From Patescibacteria group bacterium (GTDB taxonomy: Bacteria > Patescibacteriota > WWE3 > UBA101185 > UBA10185): a stretch of DNA of 16,904 nt. This document shows, one piece after another, positions 1 through 7,502 of this stretch. Position numbers and translations under genes: made by a program. Every line of letters starts with the position of its first letter. Position 1 is the first letter of the stretch. The notes below the pieces were generated by a model, which had not been told where the DNA came from, ran no database searches, and was given only the letters and a program-made list of their open reading frames with translations. The stretch covers positions 1 through 16,904 of the forward strand of contig JAHIRX010000073.1 of the NCBI GenBank assembly GCA_018818485.1. The letters are read 5' to 3'.

Positions 1-1364
1 CAGCTGTAGTTTTAGCTCACGCTATTGTTGAAGAAGGGCTTAAAAATGTTTCCGCTGGTACAAATGCAATGATCTTGAGAAACGGGTTGGAAAAAGCTTC
101 CGCAGTTGTTGTTGCAGAGATAGCAAAGATAAGTAAAAAAGTAGGTAAGAAGGAAGAAAAGATTCAAGTTGGAACAATTAGTGCTCAATCTGAAGAAGTT
201 GGAAAGATTATTGCTGAGGCTATGGAGAAAGTTGGGGACGAAGGAGTAATTACTGTAGATGAATCAAGGGGCTTTAAAACAGAACTTGAATACAAAGAAG
301 GAATGCAATTTGATAAAGGATACCTTTCACCATACTTTGTTACTAATGCAGAAAAGATGGAAGCTGAGATTGAAAACCCATATGTTTTAGTAACTGACGG
401 AAAGATTTCTAATGCTCAGGATCTACTCCCATTACTTGAGGGATTTATGAAAGTTTCTAAAAACTTAGTCATTGTTGCTGATGAGGTTGATGGTGAAGCA
501 CTAGCAACCTTAGTTGTTAACAAACTTAGAGGAATTCTAAGTGTTTTAGCAGTTCAAGCTCCTGGATTTGGTGATAGAAGAAAAGAAATGCTTTCTGATA
601 TTGCTATTTTAACTGGAGCTACATTAATCAGTGATGATATGGGTAAAAAGCTAGAATCTGCTACAGTCGAGGATTTAGGACAAGCAGAAAGAATAGTTTC
701 AGATAAGGATAACACCACAATTGTTGGGGGTAAGGGAGATAAAAAAGCCATTAGAGAAAGAGTTAAACAGCTTGCAGGTCAGATTAAAAAAGAAACCTCA
801 GATTACGATAAAGAAAAGCTTGCTGAAAGACTTGCAAAACTTTCTGGTGGGGTTGCCGTTATTAAAGTAGGTGCTGCAACAGAAGCAGAGTTAAAAGACT
901 TAAAGCTTAGAGTAGAAGATGCAGTTAATGCAACAAAGGCAGCTGTTGATGAAGGTATAGTTCCTGGAGGTGGAATTGCATTTTTAAGAGCAAAAGAAGC
1001 ACTTAAAAACCTTGACTTAAAAGGTGATGAAAAGACAGCAATAAAAATACTTGATAAAGCCTTAGAACAACCCATTAGACTTTTAATTAAAAATACTGGA
1101 GCAGATGATGGAAAAGTACTTGCTGAGATAGAAAGAAAAGCAAAAGAAGAGAAAAACAATAATATTGGGTTTGATGTATTAAAGATGGATTATGTTGATA
1201 TGGTTGAAGCTGGGATTATTGATCCTGCTAAGGTAGCAAGAAGTGCTCTTCAGAATGCAGTGTCCGCAGCTATCATGATTATTACTACAGAGTGCCTTGT
1301 TTCAGAGATTCCGGAAGAAAAAGACAGTAATCCAGTAGGTAATCCAGGTATGATGGGAATGTAA
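1..1364 (+). CDS. groL: Chaperonin GroEL (60 kDa), 5' end cut by window edge
   Basis: ATP-driven folding chamber of the cytoplasm, normally a double ring of seven subunits working with GroES. The reading frame is already open at the first bases: codons from position 3 give AVVLAHAIVEEGLKNVSAGT, the stretch right after the DGTTT ATP-site motif of GroEL, so roughly the first 90 residues lie outside the window and the ATG at 69 is internal. Visible hallmarks are the apical-domain segment with GFGDRRKEML and the C-terminal equatorial segment RVEDAVNATKAAVDEGIVPGGG, which carries the ATP-hydrolysis aspartate. The C-terminus ends in a short GNPGMMGM, a reduced form of the usual Gly-Met tail. Nothing suggests degeneration. 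No groES is visible downstream; a strong terminator follows directly. Assignment is certain at family level. Confidence 0.97.
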   Translation, partial: AVVLAHAIVEEGLKNVSAGTNAMILRNGLEKASAVVVAEIAKISKKVGKKEEKIQVGTISAQSEEVGKIIAEAMEKVGDEGVITVDESRGFKTELEYKEGMQFDKGYLSPYFVTNAEKMEAEIENPYVLVTDGKISNAQDLLPLLEGFMKVSKNLVIVADEVDGEALATLVVNKLRGILSVLAVQAPGFGDRRKEMLSDIAILTGATLISDDMGKKLESATVEDLGQAERIVSDKDNTTIVGGKGDKKAIRERVKQLAGQIKKETSDYDKEKLAERLAKLSGGVAVIKVGAATEAELKDLKLRVEDAVNATKAAVDEGIVPGGGIAFLRAKEALKNLDLKGDEKTAIKILDKALEQPIRLLIKNTGADDGKVLAEIERKAKEEKNNNIGFDVLKMDYVDMVEAGIIDPAKVARSALQNAVSAAIMIITTECLVSEIPEEKDSNPVGNPGMMGM

Positions 1365-1386
1365 ATTTATTAAATAGAGATTTGAG

Positions 1387-1413
1387 AAAGGGCACCGAAG
1401 GGTGTCCTTTTTT
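1387..1413 (+). terminator. Rho-independent terminator of groEL
   Basis: A 10-bp stem (1387-1396 pairing with 1401-1410, one G-U pair) with loop GAAG is followed by a T run at 1408-1413. It starts 23 bases after the groEL stop codon. Confidence 0.9.
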
Positions 1414-1415
1414 GT

Positions 1416-1443
1416 TTGACATACGCCTGTCTTGTGATATGTT
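1416..1443 (+). promoter_or_regulatory. Promoter of the hypothetical gene at 1475
   Basis: A perfect -35 box TTGACA at 1416-1421 is followed after 16 bases by a weaker -10, TATGTT at 1438-1443; TGTTAT at 1440-1445 with 18-base spacing is an alternative. It begins just after the groEL terminator, so the next gene is an independent transcription unit. The predicted start lies near 1450, leaving a leader of about 25 bases with a Shine-Dalgarno site. Confidence 0.6.
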
Positions 1444-1474
1444 ATTTCCAAAATATAAATAGATGGGAGAAGAT

Positions 1475-2359
1475 ATGCTTAGACATATATGGAGTGACGA
1501 AGATATCAGATTTGTTAAACGTGCCTACAGAAATCAATCGTTTGTTGATCTCTTAAATCTTTCTATTCCAGAAGAGCTAAGAGAGGGTCTTGATGATCTT
1601 GGGGGTAACATGAGGTTTTCAGACCCTGTTTATTGTACCCCAGGACTTATCATTGATAATACCAAAAAACACAGCTTAAGAATTGCTTACAGATTTGGGA
1701 TAGTTTCTCATATAGGTTCGCATGATAAATATATTGAATCTGAAGGTAGGTTAGTGGGGTTAAAAACTGGTAAAGGTCTTGATGTTGAAAAGGGAAAAAG
1801 ATTGTTGTTGCGGCACGACTTTGTTGAAAGATATGTAGAAGATGTGAGTTCTAATGCGGAGGAAGTTGACCATGACTTGGCTCGTGGGACTTTTGCAAAA
1901 GAGGAAGAGGTTGCCAGGAAAATATTTGATGATAAATATTTCAAATTGTTTCAGCAGTTTCAAATAGCATGTAGGTGTTTAAGTGGAGTCTCAGATGAAA
2001 TTCCAGCGGTTATGGAAGCTCTTGTAGCACGTCTCGTCGATCATATAGATAGTGATGCTGTTTTCTACGACCAATTTACAAAGCGACTATTGAATGGATA
2101 CAGTTGGGATGGCAAAGTTCCTCCCTCAAGCTTATTCACTAACTATATGTGGTGGTTTAACAGAGTACTTTACTGCTTTAATAAACCAGAAGTGTCAGAT
2201 GAGGCGCGTGAAGCAGGTATATTTTTGATTCACGATGAAGCTAGATTCATTCTTGAGTGTTGGGATGAAGTTCAAGTAGAGAGTATCCCTTTTTCTATGA
2301 AAGAAACACTAGATTTTATTAGAAAGAGACTGAGTGAACGAGAAAAGGTATACCCTTAA
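1475..2359 (+). CDS. Hypothetical protein, monocistronic
   Basis: I do not recognise this 294-residue protein. It is soluble, with no signal peptide or membrane segment, and is rich in charged and aromatic residues; the C-terminal half looks largely helical. I prefer the ATG at 1475 (MLRHIWSDED) over the in-frame ATG at 1463 because GGGAGA at 1465-1470 sits at Shine-Dalgarno distance from 1475, whereas nothing similar precedes 1463. The gene has its own promoter and ends inside its own terminator hairpin. Arginine codons include seven of the CGN type among about 23 (CGT, CGG, CGA), whereas neighbouring genes use AGA/AGG almost exclusively; this mild difference is compatible with a later arrival but is not proof. 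No toxin, nuclease or enzyme motif could be identified with confidence. Confidence 0.75.
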   Translation: MLRHIWSDEDIRFVKRAYRNQSFVDLLNLSIPEELREGLDDLGGNMRFSDPVYCTPGLIIDNTKKHSLRIAYRFGIVSHIGSHDKYIESEGRLVGLKTGKGLDVEKGKRLLLRHDFVERYVEDVSSNAEEVDHDLARGTFAKEEEVARKIFDDKYFKLFQQFQIACRCLSGVSDEIPAVMEALVARLVDHIDSDAVFYDQFTKRLLNGYSWDGKVPPSSLFTNYMWWFNRVLYCFNKPEVSDEAREAGIFLIHDEARFILECWDEVQVESIPFSMKETLDFIRKRLSEREKVYP

Positions 2360-2373
2360 AGTGTACCTTTTTT
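2343..2373. terminator. Terminator shared by convergent genes
   Basis: An 11-bp stem (2343-2353 with 2361-2371, one G-U pair) has a 7-base loop that contains the TAA stop of the plus-strand gene, followed by a six-T run at 2368-2373. The minus-strand gene stops at 2375, one base beyond the hairpin, so minus-strand transcripts read the same stem, ending in a shorter run of four Ts. It is strong for the plus strand and plausible for the minus strand. Confidence 0.85.
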
Positions 2374-2374
2374 G

Positions 2375-3238
2375 TTATATTTTTCTGTTCTCTAAAACAC
2401 TTTTGTAGGAAGATAAAATCTTTTGTGAGTTATCATTTTTATTAAAGTGAATTAATCTTCTTGTTACTGTTTCTGTAGTTCTTCTTCTCCTCATGTATCT
2501 GAGCTGCATTTTGTATGCAAGACCTTCTAAGAAATTTAAGATGTCACTTCTTGAGCTTTTTGTTTTCTTAAATTTACTTGGAGTGTGAAATTCAAATTGA
2601 GAGTTGTATCTGTGAATCCATGTATTTGCTCTTAGAAATCTGAAGTACATGTTGCCTTTTTGATGAATGGGTTGCATAGAGATAATATTTTGAGCTATAT
2701 AAATGTCTCTTTTACTCTTTGGCCAAGTTAAACTCTTTTCATCTACAAATATATTTGGACAAAGTTCCCTATCTTCAAAGTTTTTAGGAGGAAGCTTTCC
2801 GTAAATTCTTAGGATTGTGAATACAAAACCTCTTGTTAACCAAACTCTATTCTTTGATGTTACAAAGAGTAAATCTAAGTCTGATTTTGGTTCAGAATTA
2901 TAGTTAGCAGCCGAGCCTGTTATACATATCATCTTTATCCAGGGAACTTTTTTAAGTGTATTTAGTACTTTTCTATTCTTTTTGATTAGTTTTTCTGTGT
3001 ATCCCTTACGTTTTTCTGAATCTATATTTTTTACACCAGGTAAGTAGTAATAACCTTTTCTTTCTTTAATAAATCCTTTGCTGACAAGTCTTTTTAACTG
3101 TTTTTTAAATTCCTTTGACTTGAATTTTTTATTTGAGATCAAATATGTTGATAATTGATAAAAACTAAGGGGATACTTAAATATTGAAAAGTAGGCTAGT
3201 GTTTTTTGAATAGAGTGGCTACAAGGATCTATGGCCAT
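2375..3238 (-). CDS. Winged-helix plus Pol-beta-type nucleotidyltransferase domain protein
   Basis: A protein of 287 residues with two parts. Residues about 10-70 resemble a winged helix-turn-helix (helices, then a short beta wing ending in GFIKERKGYYYLPG). Residues about 100-130 carry the core signature of the DNA polymerase beta nucleotidyltransferase superfamily: ITGSAANYN followed by SDLDLLFV, giving Gly-Ser at 108-109 and the metal-binding pair D120/D122. Such proteins transfer nucleotides to protein, RNA or small-molecule targets; the substrate here cannot be told. The C-terminus (about 225-287) is very basic and could bind nucleic acid. It starts 5 bases after the RNase HI stop, with a weak AGG upstream, and is the last gene of the Wzz-like/RNase HI operon. 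It is not paired with a HEPN partner gene, so an MNT-HEPN antitoxin role has no support here. Confidence 0.75.
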   Translation of the reverse strand: MAIDPCSHSIQKTLAYFSIFKYPLSFYQLSTYLISNKKFKSKEFKKQLKRLVSKGFIKERKGYYYLPGVKNIDSEKRKGYTEKLIKKNRKVLNTLKKVPWIKMICITGSAANYNSEPKSDLDLLFVTSKNRVWLTRGFVFTILRIYGKLPPKNFEDRELCPNIFVDEKSLTWPKSKRDIYIAQNIISMQPIHQKGNMYFRFLRANTWIHRYNSQFEFHTPSKFKKTKSSRSDILNFLEGLAYKMQLRYMRRRRTTETVTRRLIHFNKNDNSQKILSSYKSVLENRKI

Positions 3239-3243
3239 TTTAC

Positions 3244-3642
3244 CTATATAGAATCAAGTACTTCGTTCACCAGTGCATCTGCCTCACTATTTTTACTTCT
3301 TTCGATGTGGTTGTATGTAATCTTTTTAAAATTTCTCTCGAGTCTTTTTATTTCGTTCCAAAATCTTTTAATATTCGCGTTTTTAACTTTGAAATCTCCG
3401 TTTAGTTGTTTTACAACAAGTAGGCTGTCTAAAAAGCAATCAACTTCGTTGACATCTTTATCCAATATGCTATCCAAGCCATTAACTAGTGCTCTATACT
3501 CAGCCTCATTATTTGTTGTCTTCCCGATATATTTGCCTACTTCTTTTATCACGTTTCCCTTTCCATCTTTCACAACTATACCAATAGCTGCAGGACCTGG
3601 ATTTCCTCTTGCTCCGCCATCTGTGTAAATAGAAAGTTTCAT
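3244..3642 (-). CDS. rnhA: Ribonuclease HI
   Basis: Cuts the RNA strand of RNA-DNA hybrids in the cytoplasm (primers, R-loops). The 132 residues span one complete RNase H fold. Active-site residues visible: D8 in YTDGGARGNPGPAA, E48 in TNNEAEYRAL, D72 in FLDSLLVVKQLNG and D122 near the end, with H112 ten residues before it. There is no N-terminal hybrid-binding domain, so this is the compact type seen in many archaea and streamlined bacteria. The start ATG overlaps the stop of the upstream Wzz-like gene as ATGA (3639-3642), pointing to translational coupling. The partnership with a polysaccharide gene is probably only transcriptional. Confidence 0.95.
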   Translation of the reverse strand: MKLSIYTDGGARGNPGPAAIGIVVKDGKGNVIKEVGKYIGKTTNNEAEYRALVNGLDSILDKDVNEVDCFLDSLLVVKQLNGDFKVKNANIKRFWNEIKRLERNFKKITYNHIERSKNSEADALVNEVLDSI

Positions 3643-4244
3643 TTTAAATATTCCTTTAAACTAGCTAAAAGCATTCCTATGGTTAGAAAAATTAATCCTC
3701 CAGCGATAGGAAGACTTACTAAAGGAAGGTAGGAGTGTTTAACAATTGGTAAAGGGGAAACTTTAATAATTGCGATATTTGGGTCAGTCTGTAGGTTTAG
3801 GTTTTCTGCAGTTTCTAGAAACGAATCAGCTAGTAAAACCCACATCTTGGTAGCTTTTTCTTCTGTAGAACCCTTTACCGTAACGGTAATTAACTGAGGT
3901 CCGGCCTTCTTTGTTTTTATTAAATTTCCAAATTCCCTTAGTGTTTCATCTGTTACTTCGATATTAAGTTTTTCAAGAGTTTGTTTTTTAACATCAGGAC
4001 TTGAAATTAATTCAACTGCTGTTTTTGCATAAGATAGTGCTGTTTGCTGTCCGTAATAGCCTTCGTATGTAAAAAACCTAGATTGATTAGGATCAATTTT
4101 TCTCCCAATATAAAAAGAACCAGTAGCAGAGTATTTTTCTGTAAAATATCCAAGAGCAAGTCCAATTAGAATTCCCCCAACTGTGAAAACAAGAAGAAAT
4201 GTTTTGTATTTTTTGAAATTTTTCAATAAATCTTTAAGTTCCAT
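3639..4244 (-). CDS. Wzz-like chain-length determinant (polysaccharide co-polymerase)
   Basis: Membrane protein expected to set the chain length of a surface polysaccharide together with a Wzy-type polymerase. The 201 residues show the family plan: a short N-terminal cytoplasmic stretch, transmembrane segment about 15-34, an extracytoplasmic region with the typical AKTAVELISSPDVKKQTLEKL helix-rich core and an ITVTV strand, then a proline-containing approach (SPLPIVKHSYLP) to a second transmembrane segment about 173-196. It is shorter than the roughly 325 residues of enterobacterial Wzz and nearer to the CapA/YveK size class; no tyrosine kinase domain is fused or adjacent. It is the first gene of a three-gene operon. 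A TATAAT box lies only nine bases before the ATG and there is no Shine-Dalgarno sequence, suggesting a leaderless message. Confidence 0.82.
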   Translation of the reverse strand: MELKDLLKNFKKYKTFLLVFTVGGILIGLALGYFTEKYSATGSFYIGRKIDPNQSRFFTYEGYYGQQTALSYAKTAVELISSPDVKKQTLEKLNIEVTDETLREFGNLIKTKKAGPQLITVTVKGSTEEKATKMWVLLADSFLETAENLNLQTDPNIAIIKVSPLPIVKHSYLPLVSLPIAGGLIFLTIGMLLASLKEYLK

Positions 4245-4253
4245 AACATTTAG

Positions 4254-4282
4254 ATTATACCTTAAAAATAGTGGGCTTCTGA
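4254..4282 (-). promoter_or_regulatory. Promoter of the Wzz-like operon, leaderless type
   Basis: On the minus strand a consensus TATAAT (4259-4254) precedes the ATG at 4244 by nine bases. The -35 region at 17-base spacing, TCAGAA (4282-4277), is weak. A start about seven bases after the -10 leaves almost no 5' UTR. The string TATAATCTAAAT is identical to that before the PrgI-like gene at 7489. Confidence 0.7.
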
Positions 4283-4295
4283 GGTTGGATATTCC

Positions 4296-4324
4296 TTCAT
4301 ATCCGCAATAAAATACAATATAAT
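4296..4324 (+). promoter_or_regulatory. Promoter of the SDR-DUF4012 gene
   Basis: TTCATA (4296-4301, 4 of 6 matches) and a consensus TATAAT (4319-4324) are separated by 17 bases. Transcription would start near 4331, giving a leader of about 30 bases that is almost entirely hairpin. The promoter diverges from that of the Wzz-like operon in the same 116-base gap. Confidence 0.7.
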
Positions 4325-4333
4325 AAATACAAA

Positions 4334-4360
4334 CCTGCTTTTTAAAGCAGGACTGCCTGT
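4334..4360 (+). promoter_or_regulatory. Alternative hairpins covering the ribosome binding site
   Basis: CCTGCTT (4334-4340) pairs with AAGCAGG (4345-4351) around a TTTA loop. The second arm includes most of the only Shine-Dalgarno candidate, AGGA at 4349-4352, eight bases before the ATG. CAGG (4348-4351) can instead pair with CCTG (4356-4359). The two hairpins exclude each other and both mask the AGG. No T run follows, so it is not a terminator. A regulatory role is an inference. Confidence 0.5.
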
Positions 4361-7300
4361 ATGCCTATAAAACAAGTTATTAAGAAAAATGCATTAGTTC
4401 CTACAGTACTGATATCCGGTGGTGCTGGCTTTATTGGTTCTCATCTTGCAGAGTTTTTACTTGACAAAAAAGCTCGAGTTATTGTTATAGATAACTTTAA
4501 GACAGGTAAGGAGATTCACGTTAGTCACCTTGTTAGTAATAAAGATTTTGCACTATTTGATGTAGATATTAATAAAGGCATCCCAGAAGATATTGAAAGT
4601 GTTGATTACATTTTTCACTTAGCAGGCCTTGAGGAGTATTTGTTAAGCAAAGATTTTGTAAGTTTAGACTCACTTCTAACTAATTCCCTTGGTACTAAAA
4701 ACCTTTTAGATCTCGCAGAAAGATCTGACGCTAAGTTTCTACTTGCATCAACAATTGATGTTTACCAAGGAAGAATCAGTCAGCTTTATCTTGATAAATA
4801 TTTTGGTAAAACAGAGCCTGAAGAAAACAAATTTAGTTTAATAGAGGCCAAGAGGTTTGCTGAAGCTATTGTCTGGGAATATTTTAATTCAAAAGATGTT
4901 GATGCTCGTATAGTTAGACTTCCTGAGGTTTATGGGCCAAGAATGAGTTTGGAATCGAGCGGTTCTCTAGGAGGATTCATGCAAGAGGTTATGGATAGAA
5001 ACCCCCTTTCTGTCTATGGAGAAGGTACAGAAAAAGAATACTATCTTCATGTTTCTGATGTTTCCTCAGGTTTGGCAAAAGCTCTCTTTAATAAAAATAC
5101 GAAGGGAAATATATATTCCTTGGTACCAAACGAGCCACTTACAGTACTTGAGATTGCCTACTTTATTAAAGGTCTTGCAGACGGGGAGTTAGCTGTTGAA
5201 TTTAAACCAGCAGAAGAAAGAGTCAGGAGCCCTTTAAGATCACCAGATACCTTTAATATAAAAGGTCTTGGTTGGAGGCCTAAGATTGGTTTCAAGCAGG
5301 GTGTTGTAGATACTCTTACTAGTCTTGGTTACTCCATTAATACCCATGCATTTAAACCCTCTAAACTTGTAGAGCAGAAAGCGAGAGAGGTTTCTATGTC
5401 TAAGAAAGAAGCTCTCGTATCTCTTCAAGATCTAGTACCAAGACATGTTCCCGAACCAAATACTAAACCAAAGATAAGATTTAAAAAAGTAATAGTTGAA
5501 AAACCTTTGTATAGTGCGATCAAAGATACAAGCAATATTTCGGTCATAGAGTTTCCCAAGAAAAAAACTAAGATTTTTGAAAACGTGGGTTTAAAATTTA
5601 GAAGTTTTCATCTAGGTTTAAGAACAGATGTTGGATACGGGTTGAGTATAATGGCTGTTTTTATCGCTGCCACTTCAGTGTTTGTTGGTATACCAGGACT
5701 AGGCCTATACTACAATGCAACTAGGGGTGTAAATCAACTTCAAAGTATTAAAGATAATGCATTAGAGTTTGATCTAGAGGAAATTGAAAAACAAACTCTT
5801 GTTTCCTACAAAAGTTTTTCTAAAGCAAGAAGTTCTCTTCACAGATTAAAATGGATTTTTAAAATTACAAAGAAGGTTGAGATGTACACATCCTATGATA
5901 GGTTACTTGGATCTCTCACTAACTTTTCAAAGTCAATTTATTTAACTTCATCTGCTGTTAAACCCTTGGGTTCCTTATGGGAGATCTTAAGACCTGATAC
6001 GACAGAAGTTTTGAATGTTGAGGCTGTTAAAAAAGCAGAGCTTGGTGTGAGTAGTGCAAAAAGCTCATTAAAGTTAGCAGAAGCAGATCTTTTGGGAATT
6101 AATAAAGAGGCTCTTTCGGGAAAAGTTTCTGAGAACATATCACTTTATGAAGGGTATCTTTATAAGCTCCAAGAAGGGTTGGATCTTGCAACAGTTGTAT
6201 TCTCTGACCTTCCAGGTATCTTAGGTTTGGGCGGAGAGAAAAAATACATTATTTGGTTTCAAAATAGCAACGAGATCAGACCAACCGGTGGTTTTATTGG
6301 CTCTTATGGGGTACTTAGTTTAGAAAATGGAAAGTTAAAAAATCTTGTTATTGACGATATTTATAATCCCGATGGGCAGATTGATCAAAGAAATATTGTG
6401 GTTACTCCACCCGACCCTATTAAAACATTTTTGGAAGAAGACAGGCTCTATCTAAGAAACTCAAACTGGGATCCAGATTTCACAAGATCAGTATCCGCAT
6501 TTGATGATTTGTATTTTAGAATTACCGGAGAGGAAATTGATGGTTACATTGCAATTGATTTAAGTTTTGTTGAGTCCTTGCTTGATGTTACTGGTCCTGT
6601 ATTTTTAGCTGCTTATAATGAGGAGATTAGTTCACAAAATCTAGATGAGAGAGCCCAGTTTTATAGTAGTTTTGATTACGAAGAGGGGGTAAGTGAGAAA
6701 CGTTCTTTCTTAACGGTTTTAGGAAGTAAACTATTAGAAAGGCTCTTTTCCCTTCAAAAAGAAAATCTTGGTTCTTTATTTAGTGTAGTAAACGAGTCTC
6801 TAAATCAAAGACACCTTATGGTATTTTTAGAAAATAGTCCTATTAATGTCATTTTGAAACAAAAAAGATGGGATGGGAGTTTAGTAGAAGCATCAAGAGA
6901 CTATTTAAGTGTTGTGAATGCAAATTTAGGTGGTACAAAGGCAAACTACCATGTTAAAAACAAGCTTACTTATGAAGTAAACAGTTTGACAAGAGACGGG
7001 GTTTTAAGAGCTGATTTGTATCTTGATTATGAACACACAGCTGAGAGCGATGCTTGGCCAAGCGGTCCTTATACAAATTATGTGAGAATTCTAACTCAAC
7101 GCGGAGCTAAATTAACAGGTGCTAGAATAATTGATGAGGGTGGTGTTGAGAGTGATATATTTGGTGATATTGTAGTAGAAAATATAGGTAACTATAATTC
7201 TTTTGGGGCTAGTTTTACTCTCAATCCAAGTAGCAGTATAAGGTTGGTTTTTAGCTATGATCTTCCAGTAGAACTTTCTTTTTCAAAAGAGGAACAAAAA

Positions 7301-7480
7301 TATAGCTTGTATTGGCAAAAACAACCTGGAACACACGATGATGACTTTTTCTTTGTCTTTAACCCACCGTTTGGTTCAGAGATTGAATCCATGAGTTCTA
7401 ACCTTCAAAAGGAACAAGATTCCATTAAATCCTCAGGGGTTTTTAGTACTGATGAATCTTTTTTCTTGCTGTTAAGGTAA
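4361..7480 (+). CDS. Fusion of extended SDR (UDP-sugar epimerase/decarboxylase-like) with membrane DUF4012 domain
   Basis: A 1039-residue protein. Residues about 15-325 align along their length with extended SDRs of the UDP-glucuronate decarboxylase/GalE kind: NAD-binding GGAGFIGSHLAE (20-31), LLASTIDVY (127-135), YGPR (191-194), a GWRP near the end. However, the YxxxK catalytic motif reads LIEAK, with Leu at 160 for the tyrosine while Lys164 remains, so normal catalysis is doubtful. Residues about 330-420 are a basic linker; about 425-450 is one transmembrane segment. From about 455 to the end is DUF4012, recognised by KYIIWFQNSNE and RPTGGFIGSYG (640-650) and later by LLDVTGP. DUF4012 is a mostly uncharacterised, probably extracytoplasmic domain of CPR and some Gram-positive bacteria. 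By topology the SDR part would be cytoplasmic. Neighbours (Wzz-like, PrgI/VirB4) suggest a surface role. Confidence 0.88.
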   Translation: MPIKQVIKKNALVPTVLISGGAGFIGSHLAEFLLDKKARVIVIDNFKTGKEIHVSHLVSNKDFALFDVDINKGIPEDIESVDYIFHLAGLEEYLLSKDFVSLDSLLTNSLGTKNLLDLAERSDAKFLLASTIDVYQGRISQLYLDKYFGKTEPEENKFSLIEAKRFAEAIVWEYFNSKDVDARIVRLPEVYGPRMSLESSGSLGGFMQEVMDRNPLSVYGEGTEKEYYLHVSDVSSGLAKALFNKNTKGNIYSLVPNEPLTVLEIAYFIKGLADGELAVEFKPAEERVRSPLRSPDTFNIKGLGWRPKIGFKQGVVDTLTSLGYSINTHAFKPSKLVEQKAREVSMSKKEALVSLQDLVPRHVPEPNTKPKIRFKKVIVEKPLYSAIKDTSNISVIEFPKKKTKIFENVGLKFRSFHLGLRTDVGYGLSIMAVFIAATSVFVGIPGLGLYYNATRGVNQLQSIKDNALEFDLEEIEKQTLVSYKSFSKARSSLHRLKWIFKITKKVEMYTSYDRLLGSLTNFSKSIYLTSSAVKPLGSLWEILRPDTTEVLNVEAVKKAELGVSSAKSSLKLAEADLLGINKEALSGKVSENISLYEGYLYKLQEGLDLATVVFSDLPGILGLGGEKKYIIWFQNSNEIRPTGGFIGSYGVLSLENGKLKNLVIDDIYNPDGQIDQRNIVVTPPDPIKTFLEEDRLYLRNSNWDPDFTRSVSAFDDLYFRITGEEIDGYIAIDLSFVESLLDVTGPVFLAAYNEEISSQNLDERAQFYSSFDYEEGVSEKRSFLTVLGSKLLERLFSLQKENLGSLFSVVNESLNQRHLMVFLENSPINVILKQKRWDGSLVEASRDYLSVVNANLGGTKANYHVKNKLTYEVNSLTRDGVLRADLYLDYEHTAESDAWPSGPYTNYVRILTQRGAKLTGARIIDEGGVESDIFGDIVVENIGNYNSFGASFTLNPSSSIRLVFSYDLPVELSFSKEEQKYSLYWQKQPGTHDDDFFFVFNPPFGSEIESMSSNLQKEQDSIKSSGVFSTDESFFLLLR

Positions 7481-7494
7481 GAAGCTCATATAAT
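7466..7494 (+). promoter_or_regulatory. Promoter of the PrgI-TraC-VirB4 operon, leaderless type
   Basis: TTGCTG (7466-7471) and a consensus TATAAT (7489-7494) are 17 bases apart. The -10 lies in the 22-base gap after the DUF4012 fusion gene, with eight bases between it and the ATG at 7503, so the transcript would start at or next to the start codon. No Shine-Dalgarno sequence precedes the ATG. Confidence 0.7.
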
Positions 7495-7502
7495 CTAAAT
7501 TA

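Noticed and set aside
69..71. ATG as start of a 431-residue GroEL
   Set aside because: The frame is open upstream to position 3 and encodes conserved GroEL sequence, so this Met is internal and the gene is cut by the window edge.
3206..3628. Plus-strand open frame opposite RNase HI
   Set aside because: It is the shadow of a clear RNase HI gene on the other strand; no family match.
4334..4351. Hairpin as a terminator
   Set aside because: No T run follows and it lies between a promoter and the start codon of the same gene.
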